Shown piece by piece: positions 34,975-46,284 of a DNA stretch of 64,000 nt. The stretch lies in contig NC_069136.1 of NCBI RefSeq assembly GCF_026914265.1, positions 26,176,701 through 26,240,700 on the forward strand, in the 5' to 3' direction. The position numbers and the translations under genes are program-made. The stretch's first letter is position 1. Every line of letters begins with the position of its first letter. Source of the DNA: Mya arenaria (taxonomy: Eukaryota; Mollusca; Bivalvia; Myida; Myidae). Under the pieces are notes generated by a model. That model saw nothing but the letters and a program-made list of their open reading frames with translations. It had not been told where the DNA came from and made no database searches.

Positions 34975-35103
34975 CTTTTGTGCAGTTTGGACCGATAAGT
35001 CCCGACATGCACTTGCACCGGCCGGTCACGTGGTCACATGTCTGGTTTTCGCTACACGTGCAAGTGTGTTGGCAATCCATGCCGAAAGAACCAGTATCAC
35101 ATT
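34975..35103 (-). CDS. Gene 3 EGF exon (intact)
   Basis: 129 bp, phase 1-1, the canonical MEGF-type EGF exon. Encodes ECDTGSFGMDCQHTC, then CSENQTCDHVTGRCKC and GLIGPNCTKG with the expected eight-cysteine spacing. The beginning of this exon with its acceptor is the apparent source of the tandem repeat upstream at 35104-35475. Confidence 0.85.
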
Positions 35104-35475
35104 CTGAAATAGATATTACATACTGAAAGGAGTTTGGCATGCACATACTGAATGGTAATCCTTGACAACAATGCCAGCACCACATTCTGAAATGGGCATG
35201 CAAATAGTGAATGGTTATCCTTGATTTCAATATCAGCACCACATCCACGAGGTATGCAAACATTGAATGGTTGTCCTTGATTTTAATGCCAGCATCACAA
35301 TCTGAAAATGGCATGAACGTACTTAACAGTAATCCTTGACAACAATGCCAGAATCACAATCTGAAAATAGCATGAACATTCTGAATGTTAATCCTTGAAT
35401 AAATGCCAGCATCACAATCTGAAAATGACATGAAACTACTGAATGGTTTTCCTCGCCGTAAGGGCCAGCATCTAA
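35085..35475. repeat. Minisatellite of about 60 bp units derived from an EGF exon edge
   Basis: About six diverged direct copies, each containing (plus strand) CCAGCA(T/C)CACAATCTGAAAATGGCATG and a TAATCCTTGACAACAATG segment. On the minus strand each unit repeats a 3' splice-site-like TTTTCAG followed by (A/G)ANTGTGATGCTGGCAT, equal to the first codons (ECDTG / DCDAG) of the adjacent EGF exon. Confidence 0.75.
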
Positions 35476-35811
35476 GTTCGAACAAATTGAAGCCTTAACA
35501 GCGATGCCAAAAGAACTATCTTTATTTTCCAATACTTTGAAATTACAGTAGAACTGTCGTTAATCCTAATGAAAACACGTTTTAGTGCAGACATTTCGCT
35601 TCAAGTCCATTATATCGCAGTATATAAGAAATATTTAGTTTGTTCGAAAAATTACCGCCCAAATATCCTGCGTGGGTCAGTACTGTTTTGACGCAAGGAG
35701 GTTACGAATCATGTAATTCTGACAATAAACCTCCATGTTGTATTCAAATACATAATTCAGTATGTGATTACCTAACTAATATAGCACGAGTATGTACTGG
35801 TAAAACTTTAC

Positions 35812-35945
35812 CTTTCCCACAGAAAGATCCCGTCCACCCGGGGGCGGCTGAACAGTTAACCTTCCGGTCGCTGCGTCGCATGTTGAGTTGTTCTGGCACA
35901 TGCAACTGTATGTGCAATTCGAGCCAAAATATCCAACAGGACAGA
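35812..35945 (-). pseudogene. Gene 3 EGF exon with 1-bp deletion
   Basis: Begins CPVGYFGSNCTYSCMC and runs to CDAATGR in frame; the next residues make sense (NCSAAPGWTGSFCGK) only after restoring one base near 35862-35867. The exon is 134 bp; 135 would keep the phase-1 pattern of neighbouring exons. GT-AG sites are intact. Confidence 0.75.
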
Positions 35946-36001
35946 CTGTAAATATAAGATTGATTTTAGTATACCATTTGTAGAAACAATAGCCCTTGTC
36001 A

Positions 36002-36080
36002 TGGTCACAATGCTCGAATGCTTCCTGTGGGCAGCTACAGTAGAAAGTGCAGTGATCGTCGTACATCAGAATGAACATTA
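36002..36080 (-). pseudogene. Possible divergent EGF remnant
   Basis: Minus-strand frame with DDHCTFYCSC and EHCDHDKGYC, a spacing like an EGF repeat, next to the gene 3 EGF exon. Its nearest donor does not phase with the following exon, so it is probably a decayed repeat. Confidence 0.3.
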
Positions 36081-38341
36081 TATATGCTGTGAAATTGATT
36101 AAGATTTAGAAAGACACAAATGTATATATAAGCTATACATGTATTCACCGCACACCACCCTGTGAATAAATGAATAAAATAAGGTATTTTAGGCCTAATT
36201 ATATTAACAAAATTTTGGGGCTACTAAAAGGTTGTATTTTAGCGAAGCTTGAATGCTCTTATACAATCTCTCTAAATTTGGTCACTAAATATATTGCCAT
36301 GTGTTTGGACAAGAGGTATATCCCACTATTAGATCGAGAGGTTTCACCCTTTAATTGTAAATATTTGCCCAAACACATATTGTGTTCTCTAACTTGAGCA
36401 CATTTTATCCATCTTCCAAAACAAAGCAAAAATGTTAATTGTTATAAGATCTACACATATAACGACCGGCAGTTAGATTAATGTATTCACTCTAAAGAAA
36501 TGGCACGTAAATTTCCAAAATTGGACCGAATTTGAATTCCCTACTCTTTCACGTGTGCATTTTATTCATTCTTAGCCAATATTAGTTATAGTGTTAATTC
36601 GTAAAATATCTTGAAGTGTTCGATCAACAATCATAATACATTATCCATTCTAGAGTTCCTTCGATTGTTAAGATTTGACCGAAAACGATTTGTCTGCACT
36701 TTCATAGTTCTTCCTCAAATATTCACCAAACTTTGTTACGATATTTATGGGCATACTATCTTGACTGTTTGATCAGCAGCTTGATATAATGTTTAACTTG
36801 AGATATTGATAATTGTAAAATTTTAACCAATGAACATTGACTGCCCTCTAACTTGAGCATTTATTATTTCTACAAAGGAAACATATTTTTTTATGAAATA
36901 CAATGTACAATATAACACTTTTTCGCTCTCGAGTTATGGGACATGAATTGCCAATCTTTGACCAATTTTACTAAGTCCGCTTTACAATTTGAGCATTTCT
37001 TATTCAATATTTACAATTTGTATTCCACTTTAGGTATGATTTCTCGACAATGTTGAATCAACCGCCAAATCGCATTATTAACTATCTTATAAAATCTTTA
37101 CAAATTTGAAACTTATGTACAGTGTTATAAGCATGATATATTGAAACTTAGATGAACGCATATATTCTTGCAACAACATTCGAATGCATTTTGTAATAGA
37201 GTAAATGTAGCTTCTTTAGAATTTCCCTGATATTACAAAAACGTTTGTGACTGGACAAAAAACGTCGTATTACTGTACAATGTAAGTGATGCCGATACAA
37301 TAAGTGACGTCATTGAAACAAACGCTGTTCAAACAGCCAAAACTATGCTACGTTCAATTGTCTTTGAGGAGTTATTTTCCAGCGCGTTAGTTGGTTTTAT
37401 ATGTTTTTTATAAGTATGTTTCAAATAATGAGTATAAATACAAGCATTGAATATTAAGGAACTGCTCTTCATCTGAGTATCGTCAGGTCACGAAAAATTA
37501 TGAAGCCATCTCTACTGTCTTTTCTCTGACCAAATGATTTATTAATTATTTACAGATGAACCGAATACTTCAACATGCTTGAGTCTTTAAGTATTCTTTT
37601 TAAACTGCTCAAAATTCACTTTACAAAGTTTTTATACGATTTGTATCAGATGTGTTAGTAATGTTAGTAAGGTATATTGCATGTCAAAATTTTCATATCA
37701 TATCAGATTCCAACATTTTGACCATATACATGAATATTAAAATGTTAGTTTGAGCTAGCTTCATTTAGTTGCTTTGAATTTGCTGCAAGGGACAGTCTGT
37801 CAACAAGATGGACCGAGGCCTGAGTCGAGGGTTTTTTATGGTTGACAAAATTTCCCTTAAGGAAATCATTTAAGCTTTAGGACTTCTCCTTTGAATTTGG
37901 TGACCGCAGTTTTTCATTTATATAAGATAATGAAGTCGTAGCAGTGAAATCTTTGAATACAAATCTTTTTAACATTCATAAAACAAATTGAACAAAAACA
38001 ATGGTTATTTTGCCTACATGTATAGAGAAAGTGTATGGGCTTTACGGACTAACTAATAGCAGTAAGATTCGTATCGGTTTCGTGCTGCCTAATGACGGCA
38101 GCTGGTGACAGTGTGAAAGTAGGTACCATTGCAAATGAATTAAAGAAGTGAGGAATAATAATATAATATATCGCTTTAATTAGAGGCAAAACAGTCGATA
38201 TCTTCAATTCACGAATTTCTAGTCCGATATATTAGCTAGAAATACTTAAAAAGAACCAAAATTGTCGTTTATGCTTCTTGCATATATACAACACATTTAA
38301 TACAAACGAGTTGTAATCGAAGTAGTACTTGATAAGTTTAC

Positions 38342-38445
38342 CTTTAACACATTTATCATCATCCCTTAAGAAGCCCGGACAACACTTCGTCACGTTGGTG
38401 ATGGAAACAATGACGTCATACTTCAGCGCAGAGTAAGACACAATT
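38342..38445 (-). CDS. Gene 3 EMI-domain exon (C-terminal half)
   Basis: 104 bp, phase 2 in, phase 1 out. Encodes RIVSYSALKYDV then TKCCPGF and a final DDKCVKG. The Cys-Cys-Pro-Gly-Phe core and the upstream Y-rich strand match the second half of the EMI domain of MEGF10/Draper, which sits at the N terminus of these receptors. Confidence 0.75.
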
Positions 38446-39320
38446 CTATAATGCACGCATCAAAACAAATAAGTTTATGCAGGGTGACCCCCTTGGACAA
38501 GATCCCCATGTTCTACTATACAAATTATGCATACACGAAAATACTGTATGTTTTTGAGTAGTGTAGTTAAATGTAATAAAACGAAATTATTCAGGCGCTA
38601 CCTGTACTGATATATTGGCTACAATGTTCTGCTTTTAACTTTCCAAACAATTCAATCAAAAATATTTTAGAAAACTTTGTCTAATCAGTCAAAACATATT
38701 TATTTTCAACGTTTCAAGTCATATATATATGTGACACAATATTTCAACTACTTATACCTACATAATAAAACTGTAATTCAAAATTAATGAGCACGTGTAA
38801 AAACACCAGGTGCCCTCCGAAACGTTACCGGGCAAGTGAAAAAAATCTTTCTTGAATCGCAGTTAAGATCGATATGTTCTTAATGCATTAATTCTTCAAT
38901 GAATAGTTTGTATTATTAGATTCCGTTTCTGTCTGCAGTGAGTCTTGCAAGTGTTTAAAAAAAACTTCGTTTAAAAAATTTCATAGGCCGCTGTTACCGG
39001 CAACTTCCATTCGATGAAAATGCAATCGATTGAAAACACTTTTAATCCGTAAAAGTACTATAACGATTGCACGAGACACCATTATTGTGCCGCCATTGAT
39101 TTACCTCACAATTCAGACTATTCGCTGATGATTGTTTCCTTTTCATAAAAATCCAGTCTAAACAAGTTATTTTACTCTACAGAAAGGTTTTCAGTTTCTA
39201 GGAACCATGGCGAACACCTGCGATATTAATTCACCGCCAGGAAGTTCCATATGTGGACAAATAATTAAACAAGGTAAAGAACGTTATCAATTTTCAGCAA
39301 TCACAGTGTACGAAATTATT

Positions 39321-39352
39321 GAGGCTATTCGTTGCCAAAAGTCCAGACGTGT
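39321..39352 (+). repeat. 32-bp exact inverted repeat, arm 1
   Basis: Exactly complementary to 40666-40697, 1.3 kb away. Similarity does not extend beyond the 32 bases on either side. Confidence 0.75.
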
Positions 39353-39582
39353 AATTCCCACAGTGTGCTTCTTAATCGTACTAAATATCTCTAACATTTG
39401 TCAATGTAGACGTGCTATTTGTTGTTTCTATTCGTCAGTTTTTCCGTATTGATTTGTCATTTGTCATTATAGTAGTCAAACTGTATATTTGTCAGATCTA
39501 ATATTACTTGCAATCTTAAACCTTGCAATAAGGCAAGAAAGTGTCCTCTAATGGTAGAATTTAAAAAAGTGTTTATAGTAAT

Positions 39583-39934
39583 TTAAAGTTGCACTCTCAC
39601 AGATTGACAGTTTTGACAACCTTTTTTGTCCCAGACTCGGCTTATTTTGGCAGCAATGCTTTCTATACAAATAATAAGATTACTCACAATAAAACAGATC
39701 TAAATTGTTTGGAAAACTGCCGACATTTTTCATTTTTCTTAAAACGTTACAGTAGTATCACTTTTAGCCATAAAACATCAATTTGCGAACGTAAAACTGA
39801 AAAACTGTATCTGATCTTTTGTCAGCAGTCTTATACCACTGGTATCCAGACATTTACTCAAAAATTGGCTCATTCCAAAACAAAAAATAAAAATAGTTGT
39901 CAGCACGGTCAATCTGTGAAAGTGCAGCTTTAAA
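39583..39934. mobile_element. MITE with long inverted termini
   Basis: Left end TTAAAGTTGCACTCTCACAG with a downstream GACAGTTTTGACAAC; right end is the inverted counterpart (complement TTAAAGCTGCACTTTCACAG then GACCGTGCTGACAAC). Arms about 50 bp, total about 350 bp, termini at TTAA. The frame across it is not a gene. A damaged half copy lies at 40960-41080. Confidence 0.88.
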
Positions 39935-40665
39935 AGAAAAAAAGACAATGGGACTTTTCATTCTTGAAGTACAATTTAATGCTAATGACTTACATTTTGT
40001 TGTGTTTGAGTCAAGTATCATTTTGCATACATCTCATTTCATGTCATATGTGCGTATTTATTACTATTATATAGATAAAAACATGTTGTAATATCATATA
40101 TTATTTTATTCGACATGAAATATTTTATAATCCATCCTGTTTCAAAATCATAGTCCATAGGGTCATAATATAGATGATTCGTAATGTCCATAATAAGGTT
40201 CGCAATGCCATGGTCCAAAGTATCCATAATTGGTTTAAATAGAGCCGAGTGATAGCGGAAATTTCCGAAAGACGTAAGCAGGAGTTAAGACATGGTTAAG
40301 GCGGAGCTATCTATAAATAAAATTAAATTCATCTTGTAAACATGTTCAACTGCGAATGAAAAGTCACCACCATACAATATACTTTGTAGAACTACGAACT
40401 GAAATCTGTCTTCTACAAACCGCAACGTAAAAATCGGCATGTGACTTTCACAGAATTGCAAGTGTTATTGCAATGTTTAACCATAAACGACTCTATAAAC
40501 ACGACTGAACCTTTTGTTGAATAGATGCAACGAGAATAAAACTGCAATCGGCACAATGAAAAAAGAAAATATACAGTGTGAAATGTAAACATACAACCGA
40601 TGAGTTGGCGTTTGTAAAATGTACATTGGTAAATCATCAATGTTACAAACATAAAATACACACGT

Positions 40666-40697
40666 ACACGTCTGGACTTTTGGCAACGAATAGCCTC
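40666..40697 (-). repeat. 32-bp exact inverted repeat, arm 2
   Basis: Partner of 39321-39352. Confidence 0.75.
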
Positions 40698-40959
40698 CAT
40701 ACGAAATGGCCTCATCAGATCGCATTGAAGCTCGGGTGGTTATAAAGTGTTGTAGTGAAATAGGGAAAACGCCGACACAAACGTACAAGATGATCCAGAC
40801 GACAAGTGTTACACAAATATACGGCTTAAAGCAATAGCAACAAATTAGCAACAAATTATTTTCCAAACAATTGAAATAAATCTGTTCTATTATGTGTGAC
40901 CTTATATGACTACGTAGAAGGCATTTATACCAAATTTTCAATGTTGAATATGAAAGACT

Positions 40960-41080
40960 GTGATCTGATATTATGTCAGCAGTCTCATATCACTGGTTTC
41001 CATACATTTGCACAAGCTCGTTAAAAGACAAAAATAAAAAGGTGGCAGAACAGTAAAACTGTGAGGATGAAGCTTTAAAT
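40960..41080. mobile_element. Partial copy of the 39583 MITE
   Basis: Matches the right half of that element (GTCAGCAGTCTCATATCACT through GATGAAGCTTTAA). The left half is missing. Confidence 0.7.
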
Positions 41081-41639
41081 TGGTGTTGCACTTAATATTT
41101 TGTGAATACTTTTCTGTTGTTGTACAGGCTTTTAAAATAATTGATCTGAAAATATAATTTCTATTATTTCTGTTGTATTTTATGTTTTTTATTTCAGGCA
41201 CTGGAATCCGAATGAAATCAAAAATGCCATTGTATGAGGATTGACCTGCAATGCATGGAAATCATCTAACACAACTGCAACACCTTGGGGAAATGAGTGC
41301 AAGATGGAAAAAAAGCGTTCAGTCAAACATCTTGTCATCTCAAATATTTGATGACTCAATACTGAAGTTGCAGATAAAAGTCATCTGTTGGCCCTTGATT
41401 ATTAGATACACCCAGACACATATTTTAAAAGGGTTATATGGTAAAGGATTTATTTACGCTTAAAGTGGTTTTCCTATATTAAGCAGGGAAGATAACTACA
41501 AAAACAGAAACAGATGGCTTTGGCAGACCAAATAAAGGAAAACTATTTTGTTCAGTTGTTTTTTAAGACTTTAGAAAAGCCATTAATAGGGCACATCCTT
41601 GCAAATGTCATATTGAAAACTGGGCTCTTTAAAATGTGA

Positions 41640-41815
41640 AAAGGTGAAAGTGGTCTAGAGGATATGCCTCAAATCCAAGGTTGTGGGTTCAAGCCCCTCC
41701 AAGATACTTTCTCATGACCTCAGGAAAAGGATGTCCGTACTTGTTTCTACTTTGGCAACATACTTCCAGCATGCATAGCAATCTGATTAGGCATAAAATA
41801 AGATACTAGCTGAAT
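41640..41815 (+). repeat. tRNA-derived SINE
   Basis: A-box-like TGGTCTAGAGGA and B-box-like GGTTCAAGCCC at tRNA-like spacing, followed by a tail related to the copy at 11590-11745. The variable region and stems do not form a real tRNA. Confidence 0.6.
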
Positions 41816-43154
41816 TGCAAACAGTTTTTCCATTTGTGTTGATTTGTTTTCAGTCTGTTGGAATGTTTATTAGAAGTGATGAGCATTGTTACTGCACTCA
41901 ATATTTATTTTCTTTATTAAGTTGAATTTAACGAACACATAACATGACTTGTGATTATACAGATGCATGTTGATTTTGTTGATTGTATGAGTTTATTTTC
42001 TCAAATGATGTAATAAAAGTTATTCTGAATGTCCTTTTTTTGTTTGAAGCAAATGTATTGAGGCTTTGGCCCCCGGCGAAAAAGGTTCATGAAGTTCATA
42101 AATTATTCATGAAATAGTTCATGAAAAGTTTATGAAGGAGAAATGGCTGATTTATTCATGAAATTCATGAACTAATTTAAGGTTCATGAACTTCATGATA
42201 TAGTTCATAATATTTTTAATGAAAAGTTCATGAAGTAAAAATTGCCAATTTATTCATTAAGTTCATGAACTTAAGGTTCATGAAGCTCATGAATTATTCA
42301 TGAAATAGTTCATGAACGTTTTAATAAAAAGTTCATGAAGGAAAAATGGCCAATTTATTCATGAAGTTCATGAACTAAAAGTCATTCAACTAGAGTTCTT
42401 GAACCAAATTTCAAGAACTTCATGAACTAAAAGTAACTGAACTTAGTGTTCATCATTAGTTGTCATTTTTCTTTCATGAACTCTTTGCAGCAAATTAATA
42501 TTATGAATTTCATGGATACTCATCAACAAAATTTCACTATGATCACAACAATTTACTCAATAATTGGAAACTATGAATGTTATGCAATAAACATGTAGAA
42601 ATGTGATGATCACAACTGTAATAGACTATAAGTGGATTGTAAGCAAATTAAACTTGACCATCATATAAATATTCTAATGAATGTACTTTCAATAGTTATG
42701 CAATTGAACACACATTAATTTATAATACTAATACATTGTTATAAGAAGTTATAATGAAACAAGACTAATCATTATAAAATATGACAGTACTATGTTTTTT
42801 TTTCAAGAAGTCGTCTATTTATAACACTTCCACTTTTTATGACACATAACACTGTTGTGAGTATGTACACCTAAGACCTTGCCAAATTATGTAATCATTG
42901 TAGATGATGATGGTTCTTCTTCTTTAGGGTAGAATGTGTGTAAGTTTCAAATTTATTTAATCACTGCGACTTGCCAAACTTTTTCTGACAGGATCTAATT
43001 TGTGTAAAGCAGTCCCTCACTATACAGGAACAGTTTTTTACTTCTTCTCTAGGTAAGATACAGTGGTCGAAATTAGCACAAGCCTGCAAGCTCTGCACTG
43101 GTGAAATGTCTTCCGGGCTTGCACAAATTCTGAAGTTTATATAACAGGGCTTGT

Positions 43155-44093
43155 TCAAAAACATGATTCCATGCAATAGTATAAGAATTCGGGCTTGTTT
43201 ATCCGAAAGTCTAATTTCAATGACTGAAGATAGTGTAACTCATATTTTTGAACAGTTTCCAAAATTACATCTGTATCAGTGTTGATTCCCACAGCAACTA
43301 ACATGGAGTTGGTAGATGATTTGATTTTATACTGCAGTGCAGTAATATGTATCGCCCATGTCATCCTTTTCTTTCTCAACCGGCAGTTGTCTTCCTCTAT
43401 TTTAAGTCTGTTTTCCCTGAAAAATATATGACATTGAATTTAGCTTTCGATGATAAGAAGCAAGTTTAAAATACATAGTTAAAGTCTTCTTTCTTTAAAT
43501 AAAGCCAATTTTAACTTATTTTAACTCTAGAAGATTATAGAATTGATGAGATTTTCAGCTGTTCACATTGAAGTTTCACTATGCGGTTGAAACAAAATTA
43601 GCTAGTATTAATTGTAGGTACAGGACGATTCACATTTAAGCCTCAAAGTGATACCAATTGCGATCTACTGTCAAGTACTTGAGTCATATGACAATTAAGG
43701 GGCATTGCTCTCGTAGTAGAATTGCTATGTTTGAGAGAAATGGGTCCTTCCGGGAAAAACAATAAATGTGTGACTTTGTATTGACACTCACTTCTGTCAA
43801 ATATGTATTTGGTTCCATTGAAAGCCACTATGACGCGTTCATGACAAGAAAAAACTTCATAACTTTTAAAATTATCTTAGCTTAAACCCTTACCAGTTAC
43901 TCTAGTCAGTAGTGTCATGAACACGTGAGCACCTGCAGAATTTGTACAGGACATGTTGGTGGGTTGGGGCTCTGTATGGTGGCAACATGATCAGGGTTCA
44001 GGCGTACCGGTAACAGGAAAAGTTGACATCCTCACTTTCGCCACATCTATAGCTGAGTAACTGCATAACTGGTTGTATATTACTTGTCTCCAT
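43155..44093 (-). CDS. Candidate small spliced gene inside the 3.4-kb element
   Basis: Two coding exons join in phase: 44093-44008 (ATG in exon; METSNIQPVMQLLSY, CGESEDVNFSCYR) and 43416-43155 (ENRLKIEEDNCRLRKKRM, then a mostly polar segment, TGA). Total 115 residues. Splice sites are good (TTCCATTTCAG, GTACGCC, ATTTTCAG). A likely upstream exon ends with a strong donor at 44508-44507 (GTGAGT), and AATAAA on the minus strand lies near 42957. The family is not recognised. An adjoining minus-strand frame (about 43145-42961, with CASPEDISPVQSLQAC) could be an alternative last exon. It may be a captured host gene or an element gene. Confidence 0.35.
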
Positions 44094-44594
44094 TGAGTCT
44101 GAAATGGACAATTTACTTTAGTGAATATCATAAACAATTATATGTAAGACATGTTTTCTTCACCCAATCACCCAAGAACATTAAATGAATGCAGTCACAT
44201 ATCACAATTCTAAACTGTCACATATTTTCGCGATTTCTTTAAACTGTCTCTTTTCCGATCAAATGAAAGTATTACACAAGTAAACACATTTCCAAGTGAT
44301 GAAGCGAAATGACAATAAATTATAATGCTTTTTTGTAAGAAAAACATAATTCATAATTAGAAAAATCAAATTGACGATTGACATGCTCTTTCCAGATTTT
44401 ACAATTTACAGTCATTTGATATTGTCATTGAATAACGTTGTACATTTAGTAAGGAGTCAAAACCAATTTAGTTCAACAATAATTTACAAGTGATAGGTAA
44501 AAACTCACCATTTTGCCATCCTGGTCATTTTAATGACCTACACAATGAAAGCTTCATCCATTATCGTCTGCAGAACTGTACTTCCGGTTCAATT

Positions 44595-44606
44595 CAAAAT
44601 GGCGGC
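44595..44606. promoter_or_regulatory. YY1-like site
   Basis: CAAAATGGCGGCT matches the AANATGGCGGC core seen at many animal promoters; it sits about 90 bp upstream of the presumed first donor of the candidate gene in the 3.4-kb element, so it may mark its promoter. A similar site, AAGATGGCGGAAG, is at 58933-58945. Confidence 0.35.
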
Positions 44607-45759
44607 TAATTGTTGTCATTCAGCTGTGTTTGCAAATTATTTCAGTGTTGAAGACAATTAATGGATTTTGAATTACTCTAGAGGATAGAAATCATAGATA
44701 TTAATTATGTTACCAGCTATTAGCCAATGTGTTACATTTTCACGCTGTCTTATAGTGGAGATTAAAAACTACTGTTTGGAACATTGCCGTCACCGCAAAC
44801 CAAGACTCAAGACATTTGCTTAAACAAAACGTAAGTCAATTTTGAAGTTTAAAAATCATATAAACGACTATGAATGCCTATCAATTATATATGAACAGCA
44901 TGCTCACTAAAACAGTATGGGAAAACTTTCTTAAAAATCTTAACCAATAAAAAAATATTTCAGAACCAGTTGTTTGGGTTTATGAGAAAATCTTCTTTTG
45001 TTTTTCAACACTTTGTTAAGAATATTCCTTCAGCCACAAATCACAGATCATCTGTATAAGAAGTTGATGAACAAGAAAGGGGAGGGGGGCGTTGTTAAAA
45101 TTGTCTGACTGGTGCATTAACAACTAGAAAAGATATCTTTAAATGCAAACTTGAATCTTACGTTGCAGTTCTGCTAAACTTTAATGAAATGTTCAGGAAC
45201 TTGACAAAAAATCTTTCAAAGTTCATGAACTTATTCAAAAGTTAATTAACTTCAAATGTGGTTCATGAACTTTCAGTTAACTTGTCAAAAGTTCATGAAC
45301 TAATAAATTATCACAATAGTAGTTCATGAACTTTAATACTCGGTTCATGAACTTCACAAAAATTCTTTCAAAGTTCATGAACTTATTTGTAAGTAAATGA
45401 ACTTTTGGAATACTTCATGAACTTTTGGAATAGTTCATGAACTTTTGGAATAGTTCATGAACTTCATGAACCTTTTTTGCTGGGGGCATAGCATAGTGTC
45501 ATCATCATCATCATTGTTGTGTGCAAATAAAACATTCAAAACAATGTATTAAAAACCAAACCGTCAAGCCAAGTACTCAAAGAGGCACAAGGATATTGCT
45601 TAAGAGACCGGTAATATATTTAGACAAATAAAATGCATAGAAAGATCTATATCTCTGACACATGGTAATGCTTTAGTCCTCTCATTGTGTGTTTATGGTT
45701 AAGACTGAGACTTACAGTATCTTTTATAATGAAGACTTAAATTTGTATGGCAACTTAAA

Positions 45760-45762
<3 letters not shown>

Positions 45763-45831
<69 letters not shown>
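45763..45831. repeat. (AT)n microsatellite
   Basis: About 34 copies of AT. Confidence 0.98.
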
Positions 45832-45833
<2 letters not shown>

Positions 45834-45837
45834 GACC

Positions 45838-46284
45838 AATCCAACCTTTGGGTAACTTTGATGCAACCTTTGGGAGACTCGTGTCGCCCATAGGATATAT
45901 GTTGTGTCGCCCAAAAGTAATTGTGTTTTTTTCTATCAATTTATTTTTTAAAATAATAAAACAATTTTGCAAACGATTTGGAATGCTTTAAAAAAGGTTC
46001 AGTCATTAAGCACTATTCAGCAGGAATACTATTTAAGGAAAAATCATGAATTTCAAAAAAGTGTGTATATTTTGAAAACAACCTTTGGGATACATTTAAA
46101 TTTTTATCAATAATTTTCTTGTCATAGTTATATGTTTTAGATAAGAATTCAAAAATGTAAAGAACATAATATTTTTTATCAGAAAAGTTAATTGCCTTCA
46201 ACTTTAAAGATTCCGAAATTCCCTCAAAAAAATATTTTCGCAATAAGCGTACGTTCCGTGTTTTCGTGTCGCCCAAAGGTTGAT
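45838..46284. mobile_element. Probable inverted-repeat element (CCTTTGGG termini)
   Basis: Left end has CAACCTTTGGG repeated twice and GTGTCGCCC; right end has the inverted GTGTCGCCCAAAGGTTG. Related motifs (GACCTTTGGGTAATAT and GACCTTTGGGAGAC) recur at 61160-61196. Boundaries approximate. Confidence 0.55.

Larger units (their letters stand above)
29999..38445 (-). pseudogene. EMI-EGF receptor, Draper/MEGF10-like, disrupted (gene 3, 5' end not found)
   Basis: Exons in order: 38445-38342 (C-terminal half of an EMI domain), 35945-35812 (EGF, frameshifted), 35103-34975 (EGF, 129 bp), 34238-34191 (stalk, 48 bp), 31096-30970 (TM), 30743-30688 (56 bp) and the tail from 30099. Phases join, counting the damaged EGF exon as one base longer. 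The EMI-EGF-TM-YxxL layout is that of Draper/MEGF10 engulfment receptors but with only two recognised EGF modules. The tail reads PGLYETLN and DTYAV, then TAG at 29999-30001 where gene 2 has Gln, with further in-frame TAGs before the similarity ends. The EGF lesion and the nonsense codon suggest a pseudogene; a truncated but expressed receptor or sequencing error at one site cannot be excluded. The signal-peptide exon should lie above 38.5 kb and was not identified. Confidence 0.65.
42070..45486. mobile_element. 3.4-kb inverted-repeat element with GTTCATGAAC arrays
   Basis: Termini are 30-bp inverted repeats with two mismatches (CCCCC(G/A)GC(G/A)AAAAAGG then TTCATGAAGTTCAT). Inside each end is an array rich in the 10-bp palindrome GTTCATGAAC: left 42083-42480, with three tandem units of about 100 bp, and right 45190-45475. 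The unique middle (about 42.5-45.1 kb) holds a candidate small spliced gene on the minus strand. No transposase was recognised and no clear target duplication was seen. Confidence 0.82.

Noticed and set aside
39207-39452. Plus-strand frame starting MANTCDINSPPG
   Set aside because: Overlaps the 32-bp inverted repeat and adjoins a MITE; no family similarity.
40477-40941. Minus-strand 154-codon frame with hydrophobic stretches
   Set aside because: AT-rich sequence makes hydrophobic residues common; no splice-supported structure, no family match, and considered but not supported as the missing first exon of gene 3.
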